Of a stretch of DNA of 7,336 bases, positions 1 through 6,474 are shown piece after piece. Under the pieces are notes generated by a model, which worked only from the letters and a program-made list of their open reading frames with translations, was not told the DNA's origin and ran no database searches. This stretch comes from Porticoccaceae bacterium (GTDB taxonomy: Bacteria; Pseudomonadota; Gammaproteobacteria; Pseudomonadales; Porticoccaceae): contig JAHRWI010000251.1 in NCBI GenBank assembly GCA_019090225.1, positions 1-7,336 of the forward strand, read 5' to 3'. The translations under genes were made by a program, and so were the position numbers. The stretch's first letter is position 1. Each line of letters begins with the position of its first letter.

Positions 1-1045
1 CCTCGAGCATTTTCTGTGACCAGGGCCAGGTCGCGTCGCTATGCGGGAAGTCGTTAGCCCAGACCAGACGTTTTGGATTCATCAGGTGAGCAACTTTAAA
101 AGCCACCCAGTCATCCTGGAAAGTCAGCCAGACATTATCATGTATGTATTCGCTGGGCATTTTTTCGAGGTTTTGACCACCACCTAACCATATACCATGA
201 CGCTCATAAGCATGATCCATACGATAAGAGTAGTGGGGCAACCAGCCAGCATCAGCCTCGGCGGCGATAAACTTGAGCTTGGGATGACGCTGAAATACGC
301 CGCCCAACACAAATACGCCCATGACATCCTGCACGCTACGGATAATGCCCAGAAAGCCATTGATTCGGTTGCCCCGGACCTGACCAAGCAGGCCCCCGCC
401 ACTACGGGAAGTCAAAATATGGAACGATAACGGCATATCCAGCTCGACAGCACATTCCCACAGGGGATCGTACATGGGGTGGTCATAATCTTCATGCTGG
501 GGATCACCAGGCATCATCATGCCCACGAAGCCCTTTTTCTTGGAATCCTCAAAGTCCTTAATCATCTGCTCAACAGAAGCACCAGAGGTTTGGCCGAGAC
601 CAAATAAGCGACCTTCAGGGGCATCGCTAACGTAGTTAGCCAGCCACTCGTTGTAGGCGTGCATGCAGGCTGTTTTATAAGCGAAATCCTCATGATTACA
701 CAACACCATACCTACCGAGGGGTAGATGATCTCGGAAACCACGCCATCGCGATCCTGATCGGCGACACGTAATTTGGCGTTATAACCACTTTCATGCAAC
801 TGATCGAAAGTGCAGCCCTCACTCCTCGCCGCCAGCTCCTGAGCAGTCAACCCAGCTGCGGCCACCAGACCCAGGGGAATAGTCGCATCCATACCCTGAA
901 TCACGTAAATATCGTTACCCTTGGCATCGCGTTCAATAGTGGGGGCACGATCACGAAATTTAGGGTCAATATATTTTGTATAACAATCTGCAGGCTCAAC
1001 AATATGTGAGTCCGCGGAAATAAGTCCAAAGCCTAAGCTGCTCAT
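1..1045 (-). CDS. COG2159-type metal-dependent amidohydrolase, C-terminus cut by window edge
   Basis: The minus strand reads open from an ATG at 1045 through 348 codons to the window edge, with no stop, so the 3' end lies outside. A GGAG ribosome binding site (complement of 1055-1058) sits 9 bases before the start. The protein matches the TIM-barrel Amidohydro_2 (PF04909/COG2159) layout. SADSHIVEP near residues 10-18 supplies the first metal ligands in the DxH form. SFHI (207-210) carries the barrel histidine. AAEADAGWLPHY (261-272) is the family's strand with the E-x-G-x-GW pattern, and WANDFPHSDATWP (329-341) holds the late catalytic Asp/His region. Members are cytosolic hydrolases or decarboxylases such as ACMSD-like enzymes. 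The substrate cannot be told from sequence. No signal peptide is visible. The missing part is probably a few tens of residues, judged from usual family size. It is transcribed away from the hupE-like gene. Confidence 0.9.
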   Translation of the reverse strand, partial: MSSLGFGLISADSHIVEPADCYTKYIDPKFRDRAPTIERDAKGNDIYVIQGMDATIPLGLVAAAGLTAQELAARSEGCTFDQLHESGYNAKLRVADQDRDGVVSEIIYPSVGMVLCNHEDFAYKTACMHAYNEWLANYVSDAPEGRLFGLGQTSGASVEQMIKDFEDSKKKGFVGMMMPGDPQHEDYDHPMYDPLWECAVELDMPLSFHILTSRSGGGLLGQVRGNRINGFLGIIRSVQDVMGVFVLGGVFQRHPKLKFIAAEADAGWLPHYSYRMDHAYERHGIWLGGGQNLEKMPSEYIHDNVWLTFQDDWVAFKVAHLMNPKRLVWANDFPHSDATWPWSQKMLE

Positions 1046-1444
1046 AGTCTATTACTCCATTGGTTTTGGTGGATAGTCATTGCTGGTGATGGTTTGGTGG
1101 ATAGTCATTGCTGGTGATGGATAGTCGAATGCGATAGCTGATTTGTCAGAGTCAAACAATTCTCCCGGATCAACAACAGAACCCCTGGCGATACGTTACC
1201 TAATAGGAAGCTATTGTTACCGGCGGTTAACCTTGAAGTATTAAGCCTTTGCCAATGTTGAAATGCAACCAAAAACGTGAAATAAAAGCCGTCATAAAAA
1301 GACAAGGCCCTGGTGCTTGAGGTTTGTGCTTAAAATTGAAAACCACGCCCTCAAATCAAGGTTAATGTTGACAGCGTAAGAGGAAAATGCGGGCATTAAT
1401 GAAGCTTCCACGGTAATATTGCTGACCTCCACAAGGTGTGAGAA
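1046..1444. other. Divergent intergenic region between amidohydrolase and hupE-like gene
   Basis: This stretch of about 400 bp separates two genes transcribed away from each other, so it should hold both promoters. Apart from the 28-bp duplication there is no convincing gene. A perfect -35 hexamer TTGACA (1368-1373) points towards the hupE-like gene. The best -10-like sequence (CATTAA, 1394-1399) lies 20 bp further, which is too far for a confident sigma70 call. A modest hairpin can form between TTGAGG (1317-1322) and CCTCAA (1349-1354). No known riboswitch was recognised. Confidence 0.5.
1065..1120. repeat. Perfect 28-bp tandem duplication in the amidohydrolase leader
   Basis: Positions 1065-1092 and 1093-1120 are identical 28-bp units (beginning TTTGGTGGATAGTC and ending GGTGATGG), directly abutting. 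A degenerate third start follows (ATAGTC then divergence) at 1121. The repeat begins 20 bp upstream of the amidohydrolase start codon, just beyond its ribosome binding site, so it lies in the 5' leader or promoter of that gene. It could be a recent slippage duplication or could change the spacing of a regulatory site. Nothing in the unit is a recognisable operator. Confidence 0.95.
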
Positions 1445-2173
1445 ATGGCAATTAAATACGATCCTCCAACTAGCTCAGCCAAGCAACTCGAGTGGCTTAA
1501 ATTCCGTTTCTGGTTAGTTGCTAGCCTGACGCTAGTGTCGGTGGCTGCCACGGCCCACAACATATCCGACGCCAACGCCGACTTCGTACAAGGTCTCGAA
1601 GGCTCAGCGATCGTGCCGTTTATGTACCTGGGTGCCAAGCACATGGTCACCGGCTACGATCATCTTTTATACCTCCTCGGCGTGGTGTTTTTTCTGCGCC
1701 GAATGAAAGATGTTCTGCTTTACGTCAGCCTCTTCACCCTCGGCCATAGCATCACCTTAATGATTGGTGTGCTAGTCGAATTAAGCGTCAATGCCTATTT
1801 AATTGACACCATCATTGGGCTTTCAGTTGCTTACAAGGCTTTCGAGAACATTAATGGTTTTAAACAGGTGTTCGGGGTTCAGCTGGATGCCAGAGCTGCG
1901 GTATTTATATTTGGTCTATTCCACGGCCTTGGCCTGGCAACGAAATTACAAGATTTATCACTGTCGGCAGAGAGCCTTGTTACTAACATGCTGAGCTTCA
2001 ATGTTGGCGTAGAAATGGGGCAGGCCATTGCTCTTGCAGCTATTGTCGTCGTCCTAACACAATGGCGTCGACATACTAACTTTCACGGCCACGCGTTTAT
2101 TGCCAATACCATGCTAATGTGCTCAGGTTTTGTCCTGGCAGGTTATCAGTTTGCCAACTACCTGTGGGCTTAA
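1445..2173 (+). CDS. HupE/UreJ-family membrane permease-like protein
   Basis: This 242-aa integral membrane protein matches the HupE/UreJ_2 family, whose better-studied relatives are nickel or cobalt permeases. The start is supported by AAGG at 1433-1436, 8 bases upstream. An N-terminal hydrophobic segment (about 22-38, ending VAATAHN) looks like a signal peptide or first helix. Helices follow at about 74-84, 90-111, 120-137, 151-168, 190-205 and 221-238. Residues 66-73 (HMVTGYDH) form the HX5DH metal motif known from HupE. Other family marks are TLGHSITL (98-105), FGLFHGLGLA (156-165) and SFNVGVEMGQ (184-193). The second HupE motif, FHGxxHGxE, is not kept: the second His position is Leu, as I recall for the UreJ_2 subgroup. 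It is 25 bp upstream of the anchor-protein gene, so the two are probably co-transcribed. No hydrogenase or urease gene is in view, so the metal and the role are inference. Confidence 0.85.
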   Translation: MAIKYDPPTSSAKQLEWLKFRFWLVASLTLVSVAATAHNISDANADFVQGLEGSAIVPFMYLGAKHMVTGYDHLLYLLGVVFFLRRMKDVLLYVSLFTLGHSITLMIGVLVELSVNAYLIDTIIGLSVAYKAFENINGFKQVFGVQLDARAAVFIFGLFHGLGLATKLQDLSLSAESLVTNMLSFNVGVEMGQAIALAAIVVVLTQWRRHTNFHGHAFIANTMLMCSGFVLAGYQFANYLWA

Positions 2174-2198
2174 ACTGCGAATTTTGAGAGGTACTGCT

Positions 2199-2798
2199 TT
2201 GAACAAATACACACCGGATACCGGGGCTCTGGAGACAGTCAGCCCCGACACCAGCAACACTAAAATTTGGCTAAGCACCGCAGCTGCCCTAATTGTCGCT
2301 GGGCTGATACTGGTCACGCTTATCCTGCCCGCAGAATTTAACCGTGATCCATTGGGTGTCGGTCAGATGTTGGGGCTAATGGGCTTGTCAGAATCTTCGA
2401 CCAGGGCGATCGAGACAGTGCGAAAGGAAGATTCAGGCTTTCACGAGGATACCGTTTCGTTCCAGCTACTACCTTTTGAATTTGTCGAATACAAATACCA
2501 GATGAACCAGGATAGCGCCGTTCTCTATAGCTGGACCACCACAGATACCGTTTCCTATGACTTTCATGGTGAACCGGTTGACGGTCCGGAAGGCTATGCA
2601 GAAAGCTTTAGTATCGGGAAAGCTAAACAGGAAAGCGGTGCCTTTACGGCTCCTTTTACCGGCATACATGGCTGGTTTTGGGAAAATCGCGGCACGGGCA
2701 CAGTGACCGTAACCCTAAGGACAGCAGGCTTCTACACGGAGACCCTGGAGTTTCGCGATGGACACATTAAAAAAGAAGTTCTAAGTGATGAACCTTGA
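2199..2798 (+). CDS. Single-pass 'transmembrane anchor' protein, partner of the HupE-like permease
   Basis: The frame is open earlier, but the best start is the TTG at 2199, with GAGAGG placed 7 bases upstream. This gives 199 residues and a 25-bp gap after the hupE-like stop. An upstream TTG at 2130 would overlap the permease gene by 44 bp and lacks comparable support. After a short polar N-terminus comes one transmembrane helix (about residues 24-43, WLSTAAALIVAGLILVTLIL) followed by PAEFNRDPLGVGQMLGLMGL. The C-terminal globular part, presumably periplasmic, carries YKYQM, SYDFHGEP, and TGIHGWFWENRGTGTVTVTL (about residues 145-164). This matches proteins annotated simply as 'transmembrane anchor protein', which I recall commonly next to HupE/UreJ-like genes. 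The biochemical role is not known to me. An accessory or metal-delivery role for the permease is an inference from the pairing. Confidence 0.8.
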   Translation: MNKYTPDTGALETVSPDTSNTKIWLSTAAALIVAGLILVTLILPAEFNRDPLGVGQMLGLMGLSESSTRAIETVRKEDSGFHEDTVSFQLLPFEFVEYKYQMNQDSAVLYSWTTTDTVSYDFHGEPVDGPEGYAESFSIGKAKQESGAFTAPFTGIHGWFWENRGTGTVTVTLRTAGFYTETLEFRDGHIKKEVLSDEP

Positions 2799-2984
2799 GG
2801 ACTCAGGTTTTTGAATATTTAGATATTAGGAGACTTGGGTTCTGAAGCTTAAGTTCTGAAGTAAAGGTAAGGGAGCTTGGAATATCAGGAGACTTGAAGA
2901 CTAAGGGTTTTTAAAACCAGTAACTGTGAGAACCCTGAACCTGAAGAATCATAAACCCAGGAGCTAAACCCTGCTGAAAACAAG
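2799..2984. repeat. Convergent spacer rich in degenerate short direct repeats
   Basis: This spacer separates two converging transcription units and is built from recurring words. AGGAGACTTG occurs at 2827-2836 and 2887-2896, exactly 60 bp apart, each preceded by a similar ATATT/ATATC context. TTCTGAAG occurs twice 14 bp apart (2840-2847 and 2854-2861). GACTCAGGTTTTTGAA near 2801-2816 is echoed by GACTAAGGGTTTTTAAAA near 2899-2916. AACCCTG occurs near both 2931 and 2967. Possible weak stems are AGGGTT/AACCCT (2904-2909 with 2931-2936) and GGTTTT/AAAACC around 2912. Neither is a convincing terminator, although both flanking operons should end here. No ORF is credible. Confidence 0.6.
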
Positions 2985-3488
2985 CTAGGGAGTTTCAGCA
3001 CTCTCGACGTCATGAATATAGGCAGAGTGACAGGAAGTACAAACGCGGTAAATTTGACCACCAGCATCAAATAATGCATCCGAGTCATGAGCTTCGGCAG
3101 CCGCCTGAGCACTTAAACCGGCCGCGACAAGACCCAGCGATATATCTCTCCAGTCACCATCATCTCTGGCCCGGCCAGGCATCATTAGTAAATTACCAGT
3201 TTCTGCGACAACGGCCGCACTGTGTTGCACAGCCAGCCATCCCTCGTCTGTTGTCGGCGCCAATTCTCTGCTGCCTGCTGCGGTGATGATAGTACCAGCT
3301 GAATCCCAAATGTGATCCGCAGCAGGATCTAGCACCCATTGCATGGTGTACTTAACATCACCTGCGGGCGTGAAGGGTATAAGTTCTATCTCTTGTGTTT
3401 TTGACTGTTCTTGTTCAGAAGGACTACAGGCGGCAAGCAAAAACAGAATGGGTATTAGCTTAACAGGGTTAATTTTAATACGATTCAT
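2985..3488 (-). CDS. Cytochrome-c'-like haem-binding lipoprotein
   Basis: This 167-aa exported protein starts at an ATG with a purine-rich GGTGGAAG site upstream. Residues 1-21 form a lipoprotein signal with lipobox LAAC, so Cys21 would be lipidated, followed by a polar Ser/Gln/Glu linker. Near the C-terminus VCTSCHS holds a single CXXCH (Cys150, Cys153, His154), the covalent c-type haem site. The haem site near the end of a mostly helical chain is the layout of class II cytochromes (cytochrome c'/c556). The middle, with ADHIWDSAG (57-65), WLAVQHSAAVVAETGNLLMM (84-103) and PGRARDD, fits a family of proteobacterial c-type cytochromes with no assigned partner. It is the last gene of the leftward unit, 49 bp after the DUF6152 gene. 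Likely role: an envelope-anchored one-electron carrier or sensor. The redox partner is unknown. Confidence 0.8.
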   Translation of the reverse strand: MNRIKINPVKLIPILFLLAACSPSEQEQSKTQEIELIPFTPAGDVKYTMQWVLDPAADHIWDSAGTIITAAGSRELAPTTDEGWLAVQHSAAVVAETGNLLMMPGRARDDGDWRDISLGLVAAGLSAQAAAEAHDSDALFDAGGQIYRVCTSCHSAYIHDVESAETP

Positions 3489-3537
3489 CTAGTTTTCACT
3501 TCCACCTGATCTAGTCTATCTAAAGCTCAGAGTTTGC

Positions 3538-3966
3538 TTATTGCTCTGAGGCGTCTGCACCATCTTTCGGTGCACCAGTACCGGATGAACCCATAAACAT
3601 TTTTGTGCCATCAGCAAGCGTGATGTTCCGACCGTTGGCACTATTGGAACGATCTTTAGCCTGGTATCCATCTACCAAAATCTCTGTACCGATAGCGATA
3701 GAACGCTTGTTAATACCACGTCTCAGCAGAGTGTTAGGTGTACCGCCTTCAACCCTCCAGTCTTCTTTTGTACCATCTTCTTTAGTGACCGCAATATGAA
3801 ACCATGCGTGGGGATTCACCCACTCAATTTGGGTCACTGCGCCACGCAAAACCAGAGGCGCGTTGGCATCAAATTCTGCGCCAAAGGCATGGTGGGCATT
3901 TGACTGCGCTGAGAACGATGCAGTTAATATAAAACCAGCTGCTGTAACAATTTTTTTCAAAGACAT
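3538..3966 (-). CDS. Small secreted DUF6152-family protein
   Basis: I place the start at the ATG at 3966 rather than an in-frame ATG at 4014, because GAGG lies 8 bases before 3966 and the product then begins with a clean signal peptide. This gives 142 residues. The signal is MSLKKIVTAAGF... with likely cleavage after SNA at residue 24, exposing HHAFGAEFD (25-33). The hallmark DUF6152 segments follow: EWVNPHAWFHI (48-58), EGGTPNTLLRRG (73-84), GYQAKD (100-105) and LADGTKMFMGSS (117-128). The fold is probably a small periplasmic beta domain. The conserved His residues (25, 26 and 53) could bind metal, but that is inference and no activity is known to me. It lies 100 bp downstream of the 285-aa gene and 49 bp upstream of the cytochrome lipoprotein gene, probably in one transcript. 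The C-terminal tail after residue 129 is low-complexity. Confidence 0.85.
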   Translation of the reverse strand: MSLKKIVTAAGFILTASFSAQSNAHHAFGAEFDANAPLVLRGAVTQIEWVNPHAWFHIAVTKEDGTKEDWRVEGGTPNTLLRRGINKRSIAIGTEILVDGYQAKDRSNSANGRNITLADGTKMFMGSSGTGAPKDGADASEQ

Positions 3967-4066
3967 AAGATTGACCTCAAGTAGGGTGGCGTAATCTGCC
4001 ACCGGTAGCTTCAATTTCCAGTTCGTTCGATCTCTATACGATTACCGCCTAAAACCTTAACTCAGA

Positions 4067-4924
4067 TTAATCGAGAGGATTTAATCGCAAATGACCGTAA
4101 AGCATTTCTTCAACAAACTCGACGCATTTAAAATCCAGTAGTTGAGCATTGGGCTCCATGCGACGATAAAGCGGCATACTTATTTTCCAGGGCTTGGTAA
4201 ATGTCGCTGGGTCAGTAATGGTCGCCTCGTACTTGATGTGATTAGGACCCATTAATGTGTACCGTTCCACCACGTGCAGTTGCTCGCTGTGATGGTTACC
4301 AGAGCGGTCAAACCAGGTTTCACCATTTTGCCCTGTTACATCTAAAACCAGGGTGTCGCCATCCCATGAAGCAACTGTTTGTCCCATCCATGAATCAACT
4401 GGGGCTGGGCCAGGATCTTCGGTAAAGATATTTCTCACCGCAGCTGCATATTGGTAGGCAATGAACAGAGAGCCTTCGCCCTGAAAAATTTGTAGGGGGT
4501 GAGGCATATAAGTCGCTCGCGGTACCCCCGGGAGATAACATTTGATTTCGGGATCACGATCCAGCCAATTTGCTTGATTGTCTTTTTTAACTTTCAGCGC
4601 CTCAGACTTGTAAGGGATTTTGCCACCCTCAACAACACCCATGCCCGGTGGTACTGAACCAACAGCACCAAGCTTGAGCACAGCTTTTGCTGGTACGGGG
4701 CCTGCGGGGCCTGCTCGTTCAGCCATCGCCGACCGGGCCATATGGATTTCCAGGTCATAGTTAGCTTCATTAAGCGCCTGCCATATGCCATTAAAGTCTG
4801 GGTGAACGCCATCTGCTGCACGAGGTGCTTTGTAGCTGGCCTCAGCGGCGAAAGCCCCTGTTGGCAATAAACCTAACACCGGCAATATAGCTATTATTCT
4901 TAACCATTTTGAATTGAACTTCAC
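4067..4924 (-). CDS. Secreted protein of unnamed family often found with DUF6152
   Basis: This 285-aa protein starts at GTG (4924), preceded by a strong AGGGG about 9 bases upstream. Residues 1-27 are a Sec signal peptide ending GAFA-A. The mature chain begins with PRAADGVHPDFNGIW (34-48), typical of a large, functionally unassigned family of exported proteobacterial proteins. Further conserved-looking blocks are VVEGGKIPY (97-105), DPEIKCYLPGVPRATYMP (124-141), SWDGDTLVLDVTG (186-198), TWFDRSGNHHSEQLHVVERY (203-222), YEATITDP (232-239), PWKISMPLYRR (245-255) and FKCVEFVEEMLYG (265-277). Cys129 and Cys266 could form a disulfide. Paired His at 211-212 and His217 could be ligands or catalytic, though this is only suggested by their setting. 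It is the first gene of the leftward unit. I know of no demonstrated activity. Confidence 0.8.
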   Translation of the reverse strand: MKFNSKWLRIIAILPVLGLLPTGAFAAEASYKAPRAADGVHPDFNGIWQALNEANYDLEIHMARSAMAERAGPAGPVPAKAVLKLGAVGSVPPGMGVVEGGKIPYKSEALKVKKDNQANWLDRDPEIKCYLPGVPRATYMPHPLQIFQGEGSLFIAYQYAAAVRNIFTEDPGPAPVDSWMGQTVASWDGDTLVLDVTGQNGETWFDRSGNHHSEQLHVVERYTLMGPNHIKYEATITDPATFTKPWKISMPLYRRMEPNAQLLDFKCVEFVEEMLYGHLRLNPLD

Positions 4925-4956
4925 AATCAGATTCCCCTAATTAGTTGTAGCGAGCA

Positions 4957-4986
4957 ATTTAAGCATATCCGACTTAAGGCATACAA
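4957..4986 (-). promoter_or_regulatory. Possible sigma70-like promoter for the leftward unit
   Basis: Reading leftward, TTGTAT (complement of 4981-4986) and TTAAAT (complement of 4957-4962) are separated by 18 bp. Each matches 4 of 6 consensus positions. They would give a short leader of roughly 25 bases before the GTG at 4924, containing the AGGGG ribosome binding site. The match is weak and could be chance in an A+T-rich spacer. Confidence 0.25.
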
Positions 4987-5141
4987 GGGAAGTCTAGGCC
5001 TGAACTAACATTAATTTTAAGGGCACAGGGAATGTATATAAATGCAGGCTGTGTCGAAAAACCTGCCAAGACCCGACCTGAGAACGATTTTAACCACTTT
5101 CATCATGCAGACCAATATCGATTGAACTACAAAAGCGGGAA

Positions 5142-5175
5142 ATCAATTGCGCAATATCAATTGCGCAATATCAAT
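5142..5175. promoter_or_regulatory. 14-bp tandem repeats with palindromic core, candidate operator
   Basis: ATCAATTGCGCAAT occurs at 5142-5155 and again directly at 5156-5169, followed by a third partial copy, ATCAAT, at 5170-5175. Each full unit contains the perfect 10-bp palindrome ATTGCGCAAT. Palindromes phased at 14 bp upstream of an operon suit tandem binding of a dimeric regulator. No regulator gene is in the window, so the factor is unknown. The site is 95 bp upstream of the first DUF6644 gene and about 170 bp from the divergent start, so it could control either side or both. Confidence 0.5.
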
Positions 5176-5269
5176 CCTATGAGTACCATTGCGGCCGCAG
5201 ATATTAATAGGCCCCATATCGATAGACCTGTGCTGGCACTCGTCTTAAACAATAAGGACACTAAGAACC

Positions 5270-5845
5270 ATGCTCAACGAGCTACTTTTTAAGTTTGCAT
5301 CATGGCTTGATACCTTCCAGTCAAGTACAGATTTGCACGAATCCCTCTATATGTATGCATGGGTCGAGGGGACCCATGTGTTAACACTGATGCTTTTCCT
5401 CGGCATGTTGCTGGCCATCGATCTAAGGCTGCTCGGCGTGGCATTCAAAGAAGTCCCTGCTTCTACGATCGTCGAGAGACTAGACAAGCCCATGATGCTA
5501 GGTTTCATCGTCATGGTCATTTCCGGCTTGCTGTTGTATTACGCAATCCCAGTAAGGTCGACCCAGAGCATCTGGTTTCGAATCAAAGTCGTACTACTCA
5601 TCTCCGCAGGTATAAATGCCCTCCTTATTCGGAACATGACAAGGTCATCAGACATGAGCTGGGATAATGATCCTGTGCCCCCCAAAAGAATACGGGTCGG
5701 TGCTGCACTGTCTCTAAGCCTGTGGCTCTGCGTAATAGGCGTGGGCAGATCAATGGCTTATGACTGGTGGGACTGCAAAAAAGAACTGCCTTACTTTATG
5801 TACTGGGCCGCTGGTTGCGTTGAAGAAATGGCGGCGTTTGAATAA
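5270..5845 (+). CDS. DUF6644-like four-helix membrane protein with C-terminal extension
   Basis: This 191-aa protein starts at ATG 5270 with AAGGA at 5254-5258, a slightly long 11-base spacing. It has four predicted membrane helices at about 27-50, 75-93, 102-120 and 142-160. The first carries His36 and runs into LLAIDLRLLG (47-56), the D-L-R-(L/M)-(L/M) signature I associate with DUF6644. IWFRIKVVLLISAGINALL (101-119) and LWLCVIGVGRSMAY (151-164) fit the later family segments. After the last helix is an unusual tail of about 27 residues, rich in Trp and Tyr with Cys169 and Cys183, absent from the paralogue downstream. The family has no assigned function that I know of. The conserved intramembrane His makes haem or quinone binding conceivable, but this is speculation. 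It is probably co-transcribed with the next gene, 89 bp downstream. Confidence 0.75.
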   Translation: MLNELLFKFASWLDTFQSSTDLHESLYMYAWVEGTHVLTLMLFLGMLLAIDLRLLGVAFKEVPASTIVERLDKPMMLGFIVMVISGLLLYYAIPVRSTQSIWFRIKVVLLISAGINALLIRNMTRSSDMSWDNDPVPPKRIRVGAALSLSLWLCVIGVGRSMAYDWWDCKKELPYFMYWAAGCVEEMAAFE

Positions 5846-5934
5846 ACTTAGGCCATAGCTGGTGAGTTCCCGCCACGAAATATGGTGTTGTCTTCCAACG
5901 AAAAGCTCTGAATGAAAAACCCTAAGGGGGAGAG

Positions 5935-6456
5935 ATGGATTTAGTATTTATTTTTGAATGGCTGGATACTTCGCTGCTAGCGGAAATCGCCAAATCGTCA
6001 TCTGGTGTTTTTGCGCTGGTACAGACAGTCCACATTGCGAGCATGGTCATGCTTGGAGGGATGATTATGCTCGGCGATTTACGCATGATGAATGTTCTGT
6101 TAACCAATGTGCCGTCAGGAATCATCATCAAGAACACCAAAAAATGGATCTATCTGGCGCTGGTATTCATTATCCTTTCCGGTATTTATGAGGCCTCGGC
6201 AATTGCTATGAAGCTTGCCCACAACTCGTTTTTCTTTGCCAAAATGGCGGGTCTGGCGATGGGTATAGCTTTTATTCTCAGCATCCGCAGTGCCGTTTAT
6301 GCCCGGGCTCCTAGTGCAACTCAACAGGAAACAGGGGGCGGAACGCAACAGCAGCCTGAAACTGTGTCACCCATGGTAGTCAAGCTGGTGGCCATTACTA
6401 GCTTATTGATATGGTTTAGTGTCGCGTCTGCCGGTCGCTGGATCGGGTTTTCCTAG
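5935..6456 (+). CDS. Second DUF6644-like four-helix membrane protein
   Basis: This 173-aa protein has an excellent ribosome binding site, AAGGGGGAGAG, directly before the ATG at 5935. Predicted helices lie at about 26-47, 71-92, 99-118 and 147-166. It shares the skeleton of the preceding gene: an intramembrane His (VHIAS, His33), GDLRMMN (47-53, matching DLRLLG), a Lys at the start of helix 3 (FFAKMAGLAMG), and a closing GRWIGF (167-172, matching GRSMAY). The two are therefore divergent paralogues and could form a heterodimer. This copy lacks the Cys/Trp-rich tail and instead has a Gln/Thr/Gly/Pro-rich loop at about 127-146 between helices 3 and 4. It ends 18 bp before the small membrane protein gene. 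Function is unknown. Confidence 0.75.
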   Translation: MDLVFIFEWLDTSLLAEIAKSSSGVFALVQTVHIASMVMLGGMIMLGDLRMMNVLLTNVPSGIIIKNTKKWIYLALVFIILSGIYEASAIAMKLAHNSFFFAKMAGLAMGIAFILSIRSAVYARAPSATQQETGGGTQQQPETVSPMVVKLVAITSLLIWFSVASAGRWIGFS

Positions 6457-6474
6457 GGCTTATTGAGAGTAATC

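Larger units (their letters stand above)
4925..5269. other. Divergent intergenic region, likely control region of the two envelope units
   Basis: This 345-bp spacer lies between the leftward secreted-protein unit and the rightward DUF6644 unit. It holds the 14-bp tandem palindromes at 5142-5175 and several related words, CAATATCGATTG (5113-5124) and ATATCGAT (5217-5224). No good sigma70 promoter facing right was found. An 86-codon open frame (5032-5292) crosses the repeat and overlaps the next gene by 23 bp. I do not regard it as a gene. Confidence 0.55.

Noticed and set aside
197..430. Plus-strand open frame inside the amidohydrolase
   Set aside because: It is antisense to a gene with clear amidohydrolase motifs spanning the same bases.
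2130..2198. N-terminal extension of the anchor protein from an upstream TTG
   Set aside because: It would overlap the permease gene, and the extra residues read like out-of-frame permease sequence. The TTG at 2199 has a well-spaced GAGAGG.
2906..2918. GGTTTTTAAAACC palindrome as terminator for the convergent operons
   Set aside because: There is no loop, so a hairpin cannot form well, and the alternative AGGGTT/AACCCT stem has a 21-base loop.
3967..4014. Upstream ATG for the DUF6152 gene
   Set aside because: The extra 16 residues precede a clean signal peptide, and the GAGG ribosome binding site is correctly placed for the ATG at 3966.
5234..5250. Possible sigma54 promoter beginning TGGCAC upstream of the first DUF6644 gene
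   Set aside because: The -24 half is good, but the GC required at -12 is missing (TA is at 5246-5247).
5032..5292. 86-codon open frame on the plus strand in the divergent spacer
   Set aside because: It runs through the 14-bp tandem repeats, overlaps the start of the DUF6644 gene by 23 bp in another frame, and its product resembles no family. The ribosome binding site is poor.
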